A stretch of DNA of 64,000 nt from Spinacia oleracea. Lineage: Eukaryota; Streptophyta; Magnoliopsida; Caryophyllales; Amaranthaceae. Both the position numbers and the translations under genes were made by a program. The stretch lies in NCBI RefSeq assembly GCF_020520425.1, contig NC_079489.1:83458810-83522809 (forward strand). The letters run 5' to 3'. Every line of letters starts with the position of its first letter. The stretch's first letter is position 1. Under the pieces are notes generated by a model. The model saw nothing but the letters and a program-made list of their open reading frames with translations. It was not told where the DNA came from and searched no databases. Of this stretch, positions 27,501-42,500 are shown one piece after another.

Positions 27501-30500
27501 GAATACTAACCCTCCAAACTCTATCGAATCAGTCATGCTTAACTTCGACAATTTGAACCATCCAAAGATTTAATGGTCTAAACAAGATTAATAATTTTCC
27601 AATAACCAGTCAAGGACAACCTGAACATGCACCAATGTGTACATCATCAATGCAATAGATAAATTAACTACTCTTAGAATCATTAAAACAATTAATCCTT
27701 CGATTCCTTCCCTAGAATCCCTAGCATGCATAGTTGGGTTTTCGCCCAAACCTAACTTGAAACCTCTGTAAACTTGCTCACATAGGCACATACCCGTGTC
27801 GGCATGACCCGACACCGACACAGTATGAAATTCGGGTCGGATACTCCATTTGTCTCTCGGACACTGCTGGTTGAGGAAGACTTAAATGAAGACAGAGGTA
27901 GAGGGGAAGAGGAAGAGAAAAGAAGAAGAAAGAGAGATAGTGTGATAGAGGTATGGGAAGAGGAGTTATCAATGGCTTCTTTCTTTGCACCTCTGTATTC
28001 TCTCTCCTCTTTCTTTCTTTCATGTGGCCGACGGCTTACAGAGGTAAGGGAAGAGAAGGAGTTGTCAAAGGCTTTAGGGTTATATCTCATTTCGTTGATT
28101 TAAAACAATGTTTGGGCGTTGGAAATCCCATTGTAGTATTTTTTGTTAGTTACTCGGACTTTTGTTTACTCTTTTGTTTCTATGTAGTATGTACTATAGC
28201 ACCTAACAAAAGGAACAACAAATTATTAGTTTTCATGCTTTTTGCATTTATATAAAATTAAAACAATGATATAAATAAAAAATGAAGATTTTAATTACCA
28301 ATAATTGCCGTGTCCCCGTACCCGTGTCCAAATATCGGGCAGAGTTCCCGTGACCTAATTTTTAAGGATTTCTGTACCTGACACTCTGGATCTGTACCCA
28401 CACCCGACCTTCCTAGATGAGTTCGGGTAACATAGCTTAAAACTACTCACTAAGCATGAAAACAAAATAAAGTTAAAGAATTAACAACTAATAACACGGC
28501 TTAACTATGAATCCAAGATCTATGGAGCAAGAACAACATAGATAATTAAACAAACATAAGTAATGAAAATAAAGCATTAAAAGAGGAGAAAGAGTAAGAA
28601 ACACTCATTGGGTGAAGCAAGTTCTTAAAATCTTGAGATTTCTCACTCAATCATTCAAAATCCAAGATATCCATTGGGTTTCTTACTTTGTCTCTCACTG
28701 AAATCTAAAACCCTAACTAAAACTATGAAGCTCTATCTAATCAAGCCTGAACTGAATTTGTGAAACTCCAAATATAAAACTTCAACTATAATTATGAAAT
28801 TCTAAACTACATCTTGCATTGGAACAATGCACTTCAGAGACGGAAAGGGTGAAGCACTCTTTATTCATGCTTAGCTTTTCGTGATCCATAAAATGGGTAT
28901 TTATAATATAGGTTAAAAAGAGAATGAAAATTAAAAGAAAATGATAAGCATCCCCTGTTATTTTGTTCATCGGTTTCGCTGCTGCTCTTGCTTGTTCAAT
29001 TATTTCTTTTTGTTATTCAAGAAATCATGGCCCTTGATTTCTAATCATGATCTTCACATCAATCTTCTTCACCAAATCGTAACCGCCCAAACAAAGTTGC
29101 TAATTCGAGTTTGTGGTTGTGATTTGATGTTCAAAATTGATGTTCAAAACTAGTCATGGCCTTTGCTTCCTTTTTGTACGACTGAAATTAAAAGAAACCA
29201 AGCGAGGACCACCAACGCCAGCTCATTGCAATTAAGCCTAGATTCGTATGCTAGGCCCCACTACTACTTTGGTGGACCATCAACTCCTACTGGCTTCCCT
29301 TGAAATCTTCATTTCTAGAGTTGTTGGCGAGGATGCGGAGCCAGAAGTGGCGCGGACGCTTCAAAGAGGCTTCTGTTTGGCTGCCTTGTGGTTGCTAGCG
29401 CGAGATGGGTGATGGTAAGAGGGCAGCGTTGTCTGCGGTACTGGGGGGTTGGATGTTGCTGTGTGGCTGCTATTGCAGTTGTGCATTGTTGTCGGGAGGT
29501 TCTGGCAGCTAGAAGATGAGTGTTTGGCCCAAAAGTGGGGTGATTGGAGGCATAAGGAGTTAATTGGACTGTTGGGCTTGACTTGACATCGGGGTCTGGT
29601 CCTTTGGACTTCAAACGCACACCTATATATCAAAACAAAACTGAGAACGAGATCCGCAAAAATAAAATAAATTAAAGTAAAACTAACAATAGTGGTTGAG
29701 CGTAATTCAACGTGCATAGCCCTTGATGGGTCTTGTTCGGGAAGTGGATGGCCTTTGAGCCTTGAACTTTATGCATTTTAACTATTCATGTATCTTGAAT
29801 ATTTTTCTGTTTATTCACATCAGGCAATCAAAAATGCTCCAGGCTGCATCCAACCCTTGGTTTCTCGTGTATTGCCCTACATTGGACCAATTCTTAGCCA
29901 GGTATGTCTTGGATCCTCAAGCCTTGATAAGGGTTAACACAGCTCAGAAAGATCAAGTTATTGAGTTGTATGTTTGCCTGTGTATGCTAGCCTAAACAGC
30001 AGGCTGATGGATTAGTCGCGGGGTCATTGGATTTGGTGACTATGCTTTTGAAGGTGACTTGTGTGATTCTTGATATGAGCCTAAAGTTTTTTTCTTCTTT
30101 CTTTTAACTTTCTACTTTCTAGAGGGCTTATTTTCCTTGTTTTTGACAGAATGCTCCTGGTCCTGTTGTCAAAGCATTATATGATGTTTGTTTTAACCCT
30201 ATAATACAAATAGTACTTCAGAGCGATGATCATAGTGAGATGCAGGTAAGATATTTTATGAGTGTATGACAAATCTCATTTTTTGACTTCTACGTAATTC
30301 AAATCGGCACTCAGTTGTTCCTATCCTGTTCCTCAGAATGCTACAGAGTGCTTAGCTGCTTTTGTTTGTGGGGGCAAGAGTGAACTCCTTGCTTGGGGTG
30401 GAGATTCTGGATTTACTATGAGAAGTTTGCTAGATGCTCTTTCAAGGTACTTGATTTCCTTTTCCGATGGTTGAATGCTCTTTGTTTGCCAGAAAACTGC

Positions 30501-33500
30501 CTTTCTGATTCTGGTCATGGCTTTCTTTCTTAGTAAGATTCTTACATATTAAAGATTGATGGTTAAATCCTAATATCTGTAATATTTATGAAGCAAACAT
30601 GCTTTTTCTGAAGCATGAATTCCATAGAAAGAATAGCTAGGGACATGAATGCTGGCATGCCGCTATGTTCCGTTTTCACTACAATCTTCTAGGTTTATGA
30701 ATTATTATCTCCTATGAGGAAGCTGTACACTTTTCTCAACACGAAAAGGCCATATTAGTGTATTTTATGTTTATTTCAGTTAGCAAAGTCCAAATGGTGC
30801 ATGGATGTCTTAACATTTGTTCTCTTTGGTATTCAATTCTGAACTTGTGCAGTGGACATTGCCATATTGGAGATTCAGATATAAATTTTAATTATTCTAA
30901 CTTTTCCCTCTGAAACTGAATCGAAACGGATTGGTTTGTTCCCTAGTCTCGCTCCACTTGAAGGCCAAAAATAGTTATATTAGATATTTCGTTTGGCTCT
31001 CATCAAAGACTCCTGGTCTCCACTGTTACAACAGTACACCTACTGAATATGAACCCCAGCGTAGGTGGGTGGGTATTCTGAAAATATGAAGTATTGTCTA
31101 GGACAAACTTGAAATCGAGAGAACAAATTTAAAACTTTCCTTAAAAGAAATAGTGAAAAATGTAGGCAAGCATTTCTTTGCAGATAGTAAAAGTAGATGC
31201 TTGAGAAAAAAGATAAATAACAATTGTAGTTTTGGTCATGATTGTACTGCTAGTAATTCAGATATGATGGTGGGGTGTTGAAGGGATTATTTCCAACAGT
31301 AAATTCCAGTGGTTATTTGGTTTCGCTAACTTATTAACTATGTTTATGTATAACTTCCTCCTGCCAAAAGAAGGAAAGATATGAGGTTAAGAAATAGAAA
31401 AATACTACTGAAGTGATAAAAAGTAACAGAAACAACAGTTAGTTATTATAATACATACAAAGTATTCAGTAATTCGAACCTTTTCCTTCCCTCAAGTTTA
31501 TAAAAACATTTTGCTGCAAGATAACTTTTAATCTCATGACTCTCCACCATGAACGCAGATGGATCCATGGCCACAAAAGGCTGTCCTTGCATTATGTTCT
31601 TTCTGGCCTAATATGATTCTCCTAAGAAAATTGGAAAATAATATATGCAGACCTAAAGGCTGCAAAGATGAAACTATTAAGCATAATCAAGAGTTGAAAC
31701 ACCCGTTGACTTGTGATTTTGCCATGCATCCTAAGTTAGTACCAACTTAGGAAAATGTATTCTATTCTTATATGCATACCAACTTAGAAAATGTATTTAA
31801 TTCGTATCTTCATTCTTATAACAGTAAGGGCTGCATATATCACAATCAATAAAATTTTCAAGTGGCCTTTCTGGATGGAGAATATTATATAAGGAATTGA
31901 GTGACCTGTCAGTGGGCAGAACAGTCTAATCTACAAGAACGTGTTAATTACTCACAATTTAAGACTGTACAGGAGAAAGTACTCGCATGATTTTAACTAG
32001 GAATCTAGGATATAAGGCGTTACCCCATTCCTCTCCCCCTTCCACCCTTGAGCTGTTCCCTGTTGTCTTTGTCAATCTAAGACGTGCCACGTGACGTATC
32101 TTGGTGGCTAGCGAATACATGATGTGTTCATGATCTGTCAGCTAGCTCTGTCTTGGCCTCCAAGATATGCTCCTGCATCTTTCTCATGTCCCCTCTTTGC
32201 ATCTTCTTTCCTCTTTCTTATTTAAGTTTTTTCGTTACATGAAGAAGATGCAAAATGGCGTCCCTATGAAATTGTCCGTGACACTGTTATGGTTTGTTTT
32301 AATGACCTGTGAAGGCTCTGAGGAAATGTTTTTCTCTTCAAGAGGGATAGGCTGGAATGAGAGTGAAGAAATGTAATAAGAGGAGAGAACAGAAGGCTGG
32401 AAATGGGAAGAGAAGAGAAGAGATAGTGGGATATTTAGGTGATGTGGTTTGGGAAAATAATCAAGTATTCAAAATTTGCTTTGAAGAGAAAGGGAAGAAG
32501 GGGAGTGCATGGGTCAAAAATCGTAACTCATACAATAAAGGGAAGAGCGTAACTCAAAAATCGTAGTTCATAGGGTTGGGGTCAGGGACACAGAGTAAGG
32601 GCCACATAGAAAGAAGTGATGAAGATTTGGCAGTTTGTGGGTGTTGAGGAGATAATCTTTTGTATTCTAACTTGTGTTATCTGGTGGATATTTGTGAATA
32701 GTAAGTAAACAAAGTCAAGTGCAGAAAAAGTGGAACTTATGTAGATGGTTTTATTGATCCGCAGGAAATTATTAAGATCCTTGCAAATGGGTATAAGGGG
32801 TTTTGGGATGTGTTATGTGTGCCTCGAATCTTCCTTGAAGGATGTTAGGGTGTTATAGTGGAAGGTCTGACTTCAAATGGACATATCTCATGATCTACTC
32901 ATTAGATTGAGTTGATTCAAGTTGGAGGTGAAAGCTTGGCTCAATAGCTTTCCAACGCCTGGTCATAAGCTCATTTTGGATGAGAAATGAGGGAGTTATG
33001 ACTGTTTTACGAGAAGCTATCATGCAGCAGGGGAAGTTCGGCCGAACCTGCTGGAGGTTCGGCCGAACCTGCTGGAAGTTCGGCCGAACTATTAGTTGGT
33101 TCGGCCGAACCTGAAGTCAGTAGCTGTGATTTTGGAGGTTCGCCCGAACTTTGGATAAGTTCGGCCGAACCTGCTGGAAGTTCGGCCGAACTCTTAGAAT
33201 GTTCGGCCGAACCTGAAGAGAATCAGGAACTATGTTTTTGGAGGTTCGTCCGAACTTTTTGGTAAGTTCGGCCGAACCTGACCTTGGTTCGGCCGAACCC
33301 TTTGAAGGTTCGACCGAACTCTGCGGGTAATCTGTTTTCTTCTCCGAACGGTACAATCGACGTGGCCTTTTCTTGTCCCTTAGATTGGTTTGATGTCTAA
33401 CACTATAAATACCAAATGTAATGAGATTTTCAGTATTAAGAGAGAGAAACACAAGTGAGGTTGAAACCCTAGATCTAAGAATTCTCCCTTCTTCACCTTT

Positions 33501-36500
33501 GAGAATTCCTCTTTGTAATCCTTTCTCCATTGAAGAGTAATACAAGCTCCAAACCCTCCCCCATGGTGGATGTAGCTCATTGAAGAGTGAACCACCTTAA
33601 ATCTTTGTGTGTGTTTTTAATTTCTTTAATTATTTCTTCTCATTATTCAAACATCAAATTGTCATACAAATCAACATTCAAGCCTAAAAGGTCCTTCATT
33701 TATAACAATTGGTATCAAGAGCTAAGATTTTTTTTGGGTTGTTTGTTTGATTTCTTGGGAGTATTGAATACTCATGTCAACAATGAAGTTGGATATTGAG
33801 AAGTTGGATATTGAGAAGTTTGATAGGTCAATTAACTTTGGCCTTTGGCAGTTGAAAATGAAAGCTATTTTGATACAAAATGGTGTGCACAAGGCTCTTG
33901 AAGGGAAGGATAAGAAACCCACTACCATTACGGAAGAGAAGTGGGAGGAGATTGATTTGAAGGCTTTGTCGGCTAGACAACTTTGCCTCTCGAATGAAGT
34001 ATTGAGGGAAGTTGCCAAGGAGGAAACCGCCAATGATCTATGGTCAAAGTTGGAGGCTCTTTATATGGCTAAAAGTGTCACCAATCGTCTACTACTCAAG
34101 AGTAGACTCTATGATCTTCGGCTTGAGGAAGGTAATTCTCTTAAGTCTCATTTAGATGAGTTCTTTTCGATTGTTATGGACCTTCAAAATATTGATGTTG
34201 TTTTAGATGATGAGGATCTTGCAATTTACTTGTTATGTTCATTACCACCATCCTATAAACATTTTCGTGAAACTATCTTGTATGGTAGAGATGACTTGAG
34301 TATTGATGATGTTAGAGATGCTTTGACCCAAAGTGACTTAATTGATAATCAATTAATTTCTAAATCATCAAATAACTCCAATGATGGCTTGTTTGTGAGG
34401 GGTAGAAATCATGAGAAGACTTCTACTAGTAGTGGTGGTAATGGGGGAAAGAATATGGGTCGGTCCAAGTCAAAGAAACCGAACCCTAACCGTAACAAGT
34501 CTTGCAATTATTGTCACATTAAAGGCCACATTAAGTTGGAATGTTGGAAGTGGCAAAAGAAACAATCGGGAGGTGATGGTAAGTCCGGAAAGGGCAAAGA
34601 ACCTCATGCTACCGCCGAGGCTAGCTATGTAGATACCGGTAGTGATAGTGGTGCATTGGTTGCCACTCATGGAAGAATCAAGGGTAAGGATGAATGGATT
34701 TTGGATTCGGGTTGCTCGTTTCATATGACCCCCAACAAGGATCTCTTTAGCTCCTATGAGGAGTATAATGGAGGTAATGTCACCATGGGAAACAATGCAA
34801 CGTGCAAGGTGATTGGAATTGGGACGGTAGCCATCAAAATGTTTGATGGTATTGTGAGAACCTTAACTAAAGTTCGTCATGTTCCGGAGCTAAAGAAGAA
34901 TTTGATCTCTCTTGGCACTCTTGACACTAACGGTTGTAAGTGCATAGCGGAAGGTGGAGTAATGAAGGTTGTGAAAGGTGCTCTTGTGTTGATGAAGGGT
35001 GCCAAAGTGGGTAGCTTGTACTCATTGCAAGGATCCACCATGGTAGGCTCGGCAAATGTTTCCACGGGTACTATGAGTGATAGTGAAACCAAATTATGGC
35101 ATTTGAGACTTGGCCATATGGGGGAGCATGGTATGTCGGAGCTTAGCAAGCAAGGTTGTTTTGGAAGCTTGAAGCTTGGAAGCCTTGGCTTTTGTGAGCA
35201 TTGTGTGTTTGGTAAACACAAGAGGGTTAGCTTCAAACCCGCGGTACACAACACCAAAGGGATACTTGAATACATCCATTCGGATTTGTGGGGTCCCTCT
35301 AGAGTTCCTTCGATTGGTGGTTGATTATTTGCTCACTATAATTGATGACTTCTCTAGGAAGGTTTGGGTGTTCTTTATAAAGCATAAAGATGATGTCTTT
35401 GATGTGTTCCATGATTGGAAGACCATGATTGAAAAGAAGAATGAGAAAAAGATCAAAACCTTGAGGACCGATAATGGTCTAGAGTTTGTAGAGAAGAAGT
35501 TCTTGAAGTATTGTCTCAAGCATGGCATTGTGCGGCATCGAACTTGTGCGGGTAGACCTCAACAAAATGGGGTTGCGGAGCGAATGAATAGAACTCTCTT
35601 AGAGAGGGCTAGATGTGTGCTTTCACAAGCAAATTTGGGAAAATCTTTTTGGGCGGAAGCCGTTTCAACGGCTTGTTACTTGGTGAATCGCTCTCCTCAC
35701 TCGGCTCTTGACTTCAAGTCACCTCTTGAGGTATGGTGCGGAAAACCCGTTGATTATTCTAGTTTGAGAGTTTTTGGTTGTCCGGCTTATATTCATGTTA
35801 GTGATGGTAAACTTGAACCTAGAGCCAAAAAAATGTATTTTTGTTGGCTATGGTTTAGGAGTCAAGGGTTATAGACTATGGTGTAACCAATCTAGAAGAG
35901 TCATAACTTCTAGAGATATTGTTTTTGATGAAAATTGTATGATCACTCCGGGAAAGGAGCTTTCTATTTGCAATGATGTAGGTTCACACCATGATACCGA
36001 GGAGGAGGTGGAGCTAGATGAGCATTCACATGATGATGGTCCCTCATCAAGGAGACCTCGTGAAGCAACACCACAAGCTCAAAAGAAATCCATTGCCGAA
36101 GAAAGAGCAAAGAGACCAATCAAGCCTCCAAGTAGATACATTGAGGAGTGTGATTATATCCAATATGCTCTCTCCGTTGCAAGTCAAGTGGAGACCGATA
36201 ATGATGATCCTTGTTCATTCAAAGAAGCAATGTCTCTAAATGATGCCGGCAAGTGGTTGATGGCCATGGAGCAAGAAATGGAGTCCTTGCACAAGAACAA
36301 TACTTGGAGCTTATGCATTGCACCGAAAGGCAAAAGAATTGTTGGGTGCAAGTGGGTGTACAAGAAGAAGGAAGGTCGGTGGTCCCGTCTACAAGGCAAG
36401 AGTTGTTGCAAGAGGTTTCACACAAATTGAAGGTGTTGACTTTCATGAAGTATTTTCTCTGGTTGTGAAACACTCATCCATAAAGGTGTTGCTTGCCTTG

Positions 36501-39500
36501 GTAGCTATGGAAGACTTGGAGTTACACCAACTTGATGTGAAGACCGCATTCCTCCATGGGGATTTGGAGGAGGAGATCTACATGAAGCAACCAGAAGGTT
36601 TTGAGGAGAAAGGGAAGGAAAATCATGTGTGTCATCTTTTAAAGTCCTTGTATGGCTTGAAGCAATCTCCAAGGCAATGGTATAAACGATTTGATTCGTT
36701 CATGTTGGCACATGATTTCACAATGAGCTCTTATGATAGTTGTGTCTATTACAAAGAACTTGTGAGTGGTTCCTTCATCTACTTGCTCTTATATGTAGAT
36801 GATATGTTGGTGGCTTGCAAGAATATGATTGAGATTGACAACTTGAAAAAGTTGTTGGCAAGTGAGTTTGATATGAAAGATCTTGGTGAAGCCAAGAAGA
36901 TTCTTGGTATGGAGATTATTCGTGATAGGAATGCTGGTGTTTTGTATCTTAGTCAAAAGAGATACATTGAGAAGGTGCTTGAGCGTTTCTCCATGGTGCA
37001 TGCAAAACCCGTTTCCACTCCATTGAGTTCTCACTTTAAGCTCTCAAAGGAGCTTAGTCCTCAATCCAAGGAAGAAGAAAAGTCCATGGCTCACATTCCA
37101 TACACTAGTGCGGTTGGAAGTGTGATGTATGCCATGGTGTGTTCAAGACCGGATATAGCTCATGCGGTGAGTATGGTTAGTCGGTATATGTCAAGACCGG
37201 GAAAGGTCCATTGGGAAGCCGTGAAGTGGTTGTTGAGGTACTTGAAGGGTACCTCAAACGTTTGCCTTGAGTTTGGTAGAAATGCAAACGGGCTTGAGGG
37301 CTTTTGTGATTCGGATTATGGAGGTGATTTGGATGACCGGAAATCTACTTCCGGCTATGTCTTTACTTTAAGTGGTACGGCCGTGAGTTGGCAATCAACG
37401 CTACAAGATGTTGTAGCTCTTTCAACTACGGAGGCCGAGTTTATGGCCATTACCGAAGCATTCAAAGAAGCAAAGTGGCTTAAGGGTCTAGTGGGAGAGT
37501 TAAGTCCATGTTCAAGCTTGGTGTCCGTGTTTTGTGATAGTCAAAGTGCCATACATTTGGCTAAGAATCAAAACACATTCTACAAGAGAACCAAGCACAT
37601 TGACATCAAGTACAACTTCGTTCGAGATGTGATAGCTAAGAAAGAATTGCTCTTGAAGAAGATTGGTACCGAGGAGAATCCCGCCGACATGTTGACAAAG
37701 CCTTTGCCGACAACTAAGTTCACTTTGTGTGTGGACTTAGTTGGTCTTTCTCCATGGTCGATGTAAGCCCATAAGGGCTTGTTGGGAGTGTGTTTGGAGT
37801 GTAGTTTGGTATTACATTATGAGGAAGTGTGGAGGATTCAAGTCAAGGTGGAGAATTGTTATGTGTGCCTCGAATCTTCCTTGAAGGATGTTAGGGTGTT
37901 ATAGTGGAAGGTCTGACTTCAAATGGACATATCTCATGATCTACTCATTAGATTGGGTTGATTCAAGTTGGAGGTGAAAGCTTGGCTCAATAGCTTTCCA
38001 ACGCCTGGTCATAAGCTCATTTTGGATGAGAAATGAGGGAGTTATGACTGTTTTACGAGAAGCTGTCATGCAGCAGGGGAAGTTCGGCCGAACCTGCTGG
38101 AAGTTCGGCCGAAATATTAGTTGGTTCGGCCAAACCTGAAGTCAGTAGCTGTGATTTTGGAGGTTCGCCCGAACTTTGGGTAAGTTCGGCCGAACCTGAA
38201 GAGAATCAGGAACTATGTTTTTGGAGGAGTTCGGCCGAACCCTTTGAAGGTTCGACCGAACTCTGTGGGTAATCTGTTTTCTTCTCCGAACGGTACAATC
38301 GACGTGGCCTTTTCTTGTCCCTTAGATTGGTTTGATGTCTAACACTATAAATACCAAATGTAATGAGATTTTCAGTATTAAGAGAGAGAAACACAAGTGA
38401 GGTTGAAACCCTAGATCTAAGAATTCTCCCTTCTTCACCTTTGAGAATTCCTCTTTGTAATCATTTCTCCATTGAAGAGTAATACAAGCTCCAAACCCTC
38501 CCCATGGTGGATGTAGCTCATTGAAGAGTGAACCACCTTAAATCTTTGTGTGTGTTTTTAATTTCTTTAATTATTTCTTCTCATTATTCAAACATCAAAT
38601 TGTCATACAAATCAACATTCAAGCCTAAAAGGTCCTTCATTTATAACAGGATGTACAGCACTGACTTAGTTTGTTGAAAAGATGTATAGAGGCCCTGCCG
38701 CCCTAGATGGTTCTGGTATGATTTATGAAGATATCTTAATCCTTTAAAGGGAAATTCCCAATGGTATCATCCTACTTTTGATTTTTGCTAATGGTACCAC
38801 CTTTTACTTTTGGCTACCATTGGTACCATTATACTTTGGGCTTTTTTAATACCATTCTTTAATGTAAAAAAAATGTTACTAATTGTTTTAAGAAATCCTC
38901 TTTTCTTCTCCTCCCTTTTCCTCTGTGGCAGCTATTGGAGCCTTACCTCCATAGAAAACCACTAAACTCGTCAAATTAACTCTCCTACCTAAAACTTCCA
39001 ATTCATCTTCGAAATGTTGATTTCAATAATATGATCGGACTTAGTTTCAAGAACGTGCATTAGTTTAGCTGAAAGGAGGACATTGCGAAGGAACAAAAGC
39101 AACAACGGCTTTAGCACCGTCAATGAGACAATGGACGCGACCTAAATATAAGTGAGAGAAAATTGTGAATGTGGGGTTTTGGTGGGTGCTTTACTGTCGC
39201 TTCTTCAGTCATTGGGGCGGATAGTTTGGGTGTATTTTGGTACATTATTGGCGTCCAAAAGAATAATCAAAGGTGGCGGGATGGACGTCAAAGTCCGATT
39301 GTTATAAGATAGAAGAAGATACACTAAAAGCTTTTGATAATTTGGTACTATATCTAGGATGAATTCACTACAATTAACGAAGATGGAGGGAAGATGAGAG
39401 AGAAGAGTATTTAGGTAAAATTAACGTTTTCCCTCAAAAATATAAAAGTGAAACTAACATTTTATCATCGGTACATCAAACATTGAACAGTCAAAAATAA

Positions 39501-42500
39501 AAAGTGGTATTATTGATAACAATCAATAGTACAATAGTATCATCGGTACATCAAAAATAAAAAATGGTACCATTGATAAAAGTCAAGAGTACAATGGTAA
39601 CAGTGAGAATTACCCTACTTCAAACATGATTTTTTTTTAAATGAGGGAATTTAAGACAAGTAATAATAGTGGGATAGGTCAACATGTTTAGCAAAGGCAA
39701 AACTCTCCTAACATGGGAGTAATGAAGTAAAATTTTCACATAGGTAGTCGAACTTAGGGCCCTCTTGTGTCTGCACTGATAAGTGATAACTTGGTGGTCC
39801 ATCCTAACCCTTTATTGTTGTTCTATGTCCTCAAGTGCTAACTACTTTTTCCTTTCTTGTGATCTTTATCCACAGCCTTTCCCTGTGGCAGTGCCTGTAA
39901 CTTATCTGCAGTTTTCAAACTCTACCATCTAATTAACAGATTGACTGTTGAAAATCCAGCACTTTTTGACATTATTCAGTTGGCTATTAAGCCTGGCAAT
40001 CAGCTTACTGAGAGACCTTTGGGCCAATAAATAAGATATTGGCAGAAACCTTTGTGCCAATAAATAAGATTTTGGCAGAATTATTGCAGTTCAAGCTTCA
40101 AAGTGATAACACACGTGAGTTTACACATGCTCCAAGTACTTTCTAGTATTGTATGGCTAGGACTTTAGGAGGGTGGGAAGGCTGGTGGGGGAAGTTATTA
40201 ACAAATGGCGACTCAACTCTTGCTTCCCAAAACATGGTCCCAAGCAAGGAGACCCTTAAAATGGAATTCTTTTTGTCCTCTCCTTATGCATTTCATTAAT
40301 TAAAACCTTTGTGCCAAAAACTTCAAGAAGTAGATCAAGGATTTAGATAAACACTAGATCTACGAAAAAATCATTGATTGACAAACATAGTAGGAAAAAA
40401 CCATAGGTGTTCGCAATGAGCTGCGGTCACTGAAGTCCGGCAGGTTAAAGATACTGAGTTCTTGTGCTTTCTCATCACTTTTAGACTTTAGTTATTTGTG
40501 TGTATGTTCGGAAGTGAGGGGTCTAGAGACGGAGAAATTAGTTCTTCGATCTTCTTAGTCCTATTCATCCTTGGTCAATAGGCCCTCACAGAAAGACAGA
40601 AGGAGAGAGGCAGAGAGAGAGAGGTCTAGCCCTCACAGAAAGACAGAAGGAGAGAGGCAGAGAGAGAGAGGTCTACTCATGCCCTTTTAAACATATTAGT
40701 TTTCTGTTTTCTTTCTTTTACGTGTACGCAAGTGTGTGAGCAAGCAAGCGGATATGTGTTTCTCAGTTCATCTTTGTGTGAGCATGTGCGTGCAGTGCAT
40801 AAGTGTTTGTGTGCTCTTTAGTGATTTCATGGACGGTAGAATCCCACATCTTTGTACCGTAAGTCGATTCGATCTTGTATTGTGTAAAATTGTTTGCAGT
40901 ATCAGGTTAGTATGAAACTTCATTTACCATCTTTGTGAATTGTATTCAGAAAAGTATTGTAGATGGCTACCTGGTGGTGGTGGAGACCTAAATGAAATAT
41001 AGATTTGTATTTTTTGACAACTCTTATGGGGAGATTCATCATTCATGGGTCACTCTTCTAGCGAGACTGATGACAATTCTATATGATTGTTCTGGTGATG
41101 GTCTACTATTAAAGAAACACAATTGGAGAATATGGAAGGTATCCTGTTTTTCTAATGACATATATCAATTCATGTGTTGGATGGGGTCTGCGTAATTGCC
41201 TATTGATAGAGATCATAGGGCAGAGTGGCCAATTTTGTTCCTACTGAGAATAGTACACAGCTTCAATGAAATGACATCCTGTTACTCCGTTAATAGGAGG
41301 ATTGGAGCTGTGAACCTGGCTATAAGCATATAAGACCATGTTTAGAACATCCTTGGTTTGGTGTTAGAGGAGAAAGAATGGGGAAATTTTTTTATATAGA
41401 GAGAGGATAGAGAAAAGAAGAGAATTAAACGATGAGTTCATGAACTCATTCTGGAACTGTATCATCCACTTTTACTGCTGGTCTTTCTTGAATAGCCCCT
41501 TGTTTTAAAGCTTGGTTACATGTTAGGGGGCGTTTGATTGGGGTATTTGTCTAAGGGAAAGGGAATGGGCTGAAGATTCCCTTCGTTGTTGTTTGTTAGG
41601 CCTACTTCGTGACCCTCTTTTATTTTTGAGTTCACCCCAAAGTTTTCTAAACTGATTCCACCCCCCCCCCCCCCCCTCACTGACCACCTTATAACATCAT
41701 CCACCACCTTATAGCACCATTCCACCACCTGAACCACCCCACCACTGCGAAACCATCCTAGCCTCCTTCAGCCCACCAACCAAACACCAGCAGCGCCTCC
41801 TAAACTACCTCCAAACTCCATAAAGCCACCTGGAACCACCTGAAACCTATCAAAACCAACCTAAACTACCTCCAAACCAACCCGAAACCCACAAACCCAA
41901 CCGGAAAAACCGCAGAAACTCATGAGCCGGAAAAACCCCAACAACTCACCCTAAAACCAATAACCCTAAAATTTCGAAAGAAGAAAATCAATTCAAAGAA
42001 TGGAATATTGGAAAAAATACTTGTTTTATCTTCAATCATGATCTGGAGTTTTTATGGTCGAATTTTACCTTTAAACATCAAATTTAGCCTTTTGTAAAGT
42101 GAGATAACAAGAGAAGGGAGAGAGAAGGGCAGCGGCAACGGCGGCGAAAGCGAGAGAGGGTCGGCGGCCGAATTAGTAAGGAGAGGGGCGGTCAAAAAGG
42201 AGAGGCAAAACTGGCATTGGGGTGGAGACAACGGCGGCAACATAGTAAGAGGGAGGGAGAGAGTGGTGGAGCAATGGTGAGAGAAGAGTTGATGTGGAAT
42301 AATCAATTGCTACTTAAACAACACCTTATGTCCAAGGGTTTTGCTTTCCTTTCCTCTTCTTTCCCTTTGTTGGTCTCATTTCTCTTTTCCCGTGAAACCA
42401 AACGGCCCATTATTTTAACGAAATCAATCACCAATCCAGGCTGGACCCCATTGGTAGTTGCTAATTGCTATAGTATTATATGTCTGTCAGCTAACTTATT

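Larger units (their letters stand above)
32811..38648 (+). mobile_element. Ty1/copia retrotransposon inserted sense in importin intron 24
   Basis: A complete element bounded by TGTTA...TAACA LTRs (32811-33707 and 37857-38648) and a perfect 5-bp target duplication GGATG (32806-32810 and 38649-38653). The order is LTR, primer-binding site, gag, protease, integrase, reverse transcriptase/RNase H, polypurine tract, LTR; integrase before RT defines Ty1/copia. The gag sequence and the single-frame gag-pol plan resemble the Tork/Tnt1 lineage (inference). Three frame disruptions interrupt gag-pol, but the last 482 codons with RT and RNase H are open. The two LTRs differ by about six substitutions plus loss of palindrome units in the 3' copy, so the insertion is fairly young. 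Confidence 0.95.

Noticed and set aside
29315-29717. Minus-strand frames of 101 and 118 codons in intron 20
   Set aside because: Two overlapping frames, Ser/Thr/Pro/Gln-rich with no domain; more likely repeat-derived non-coding sequence.
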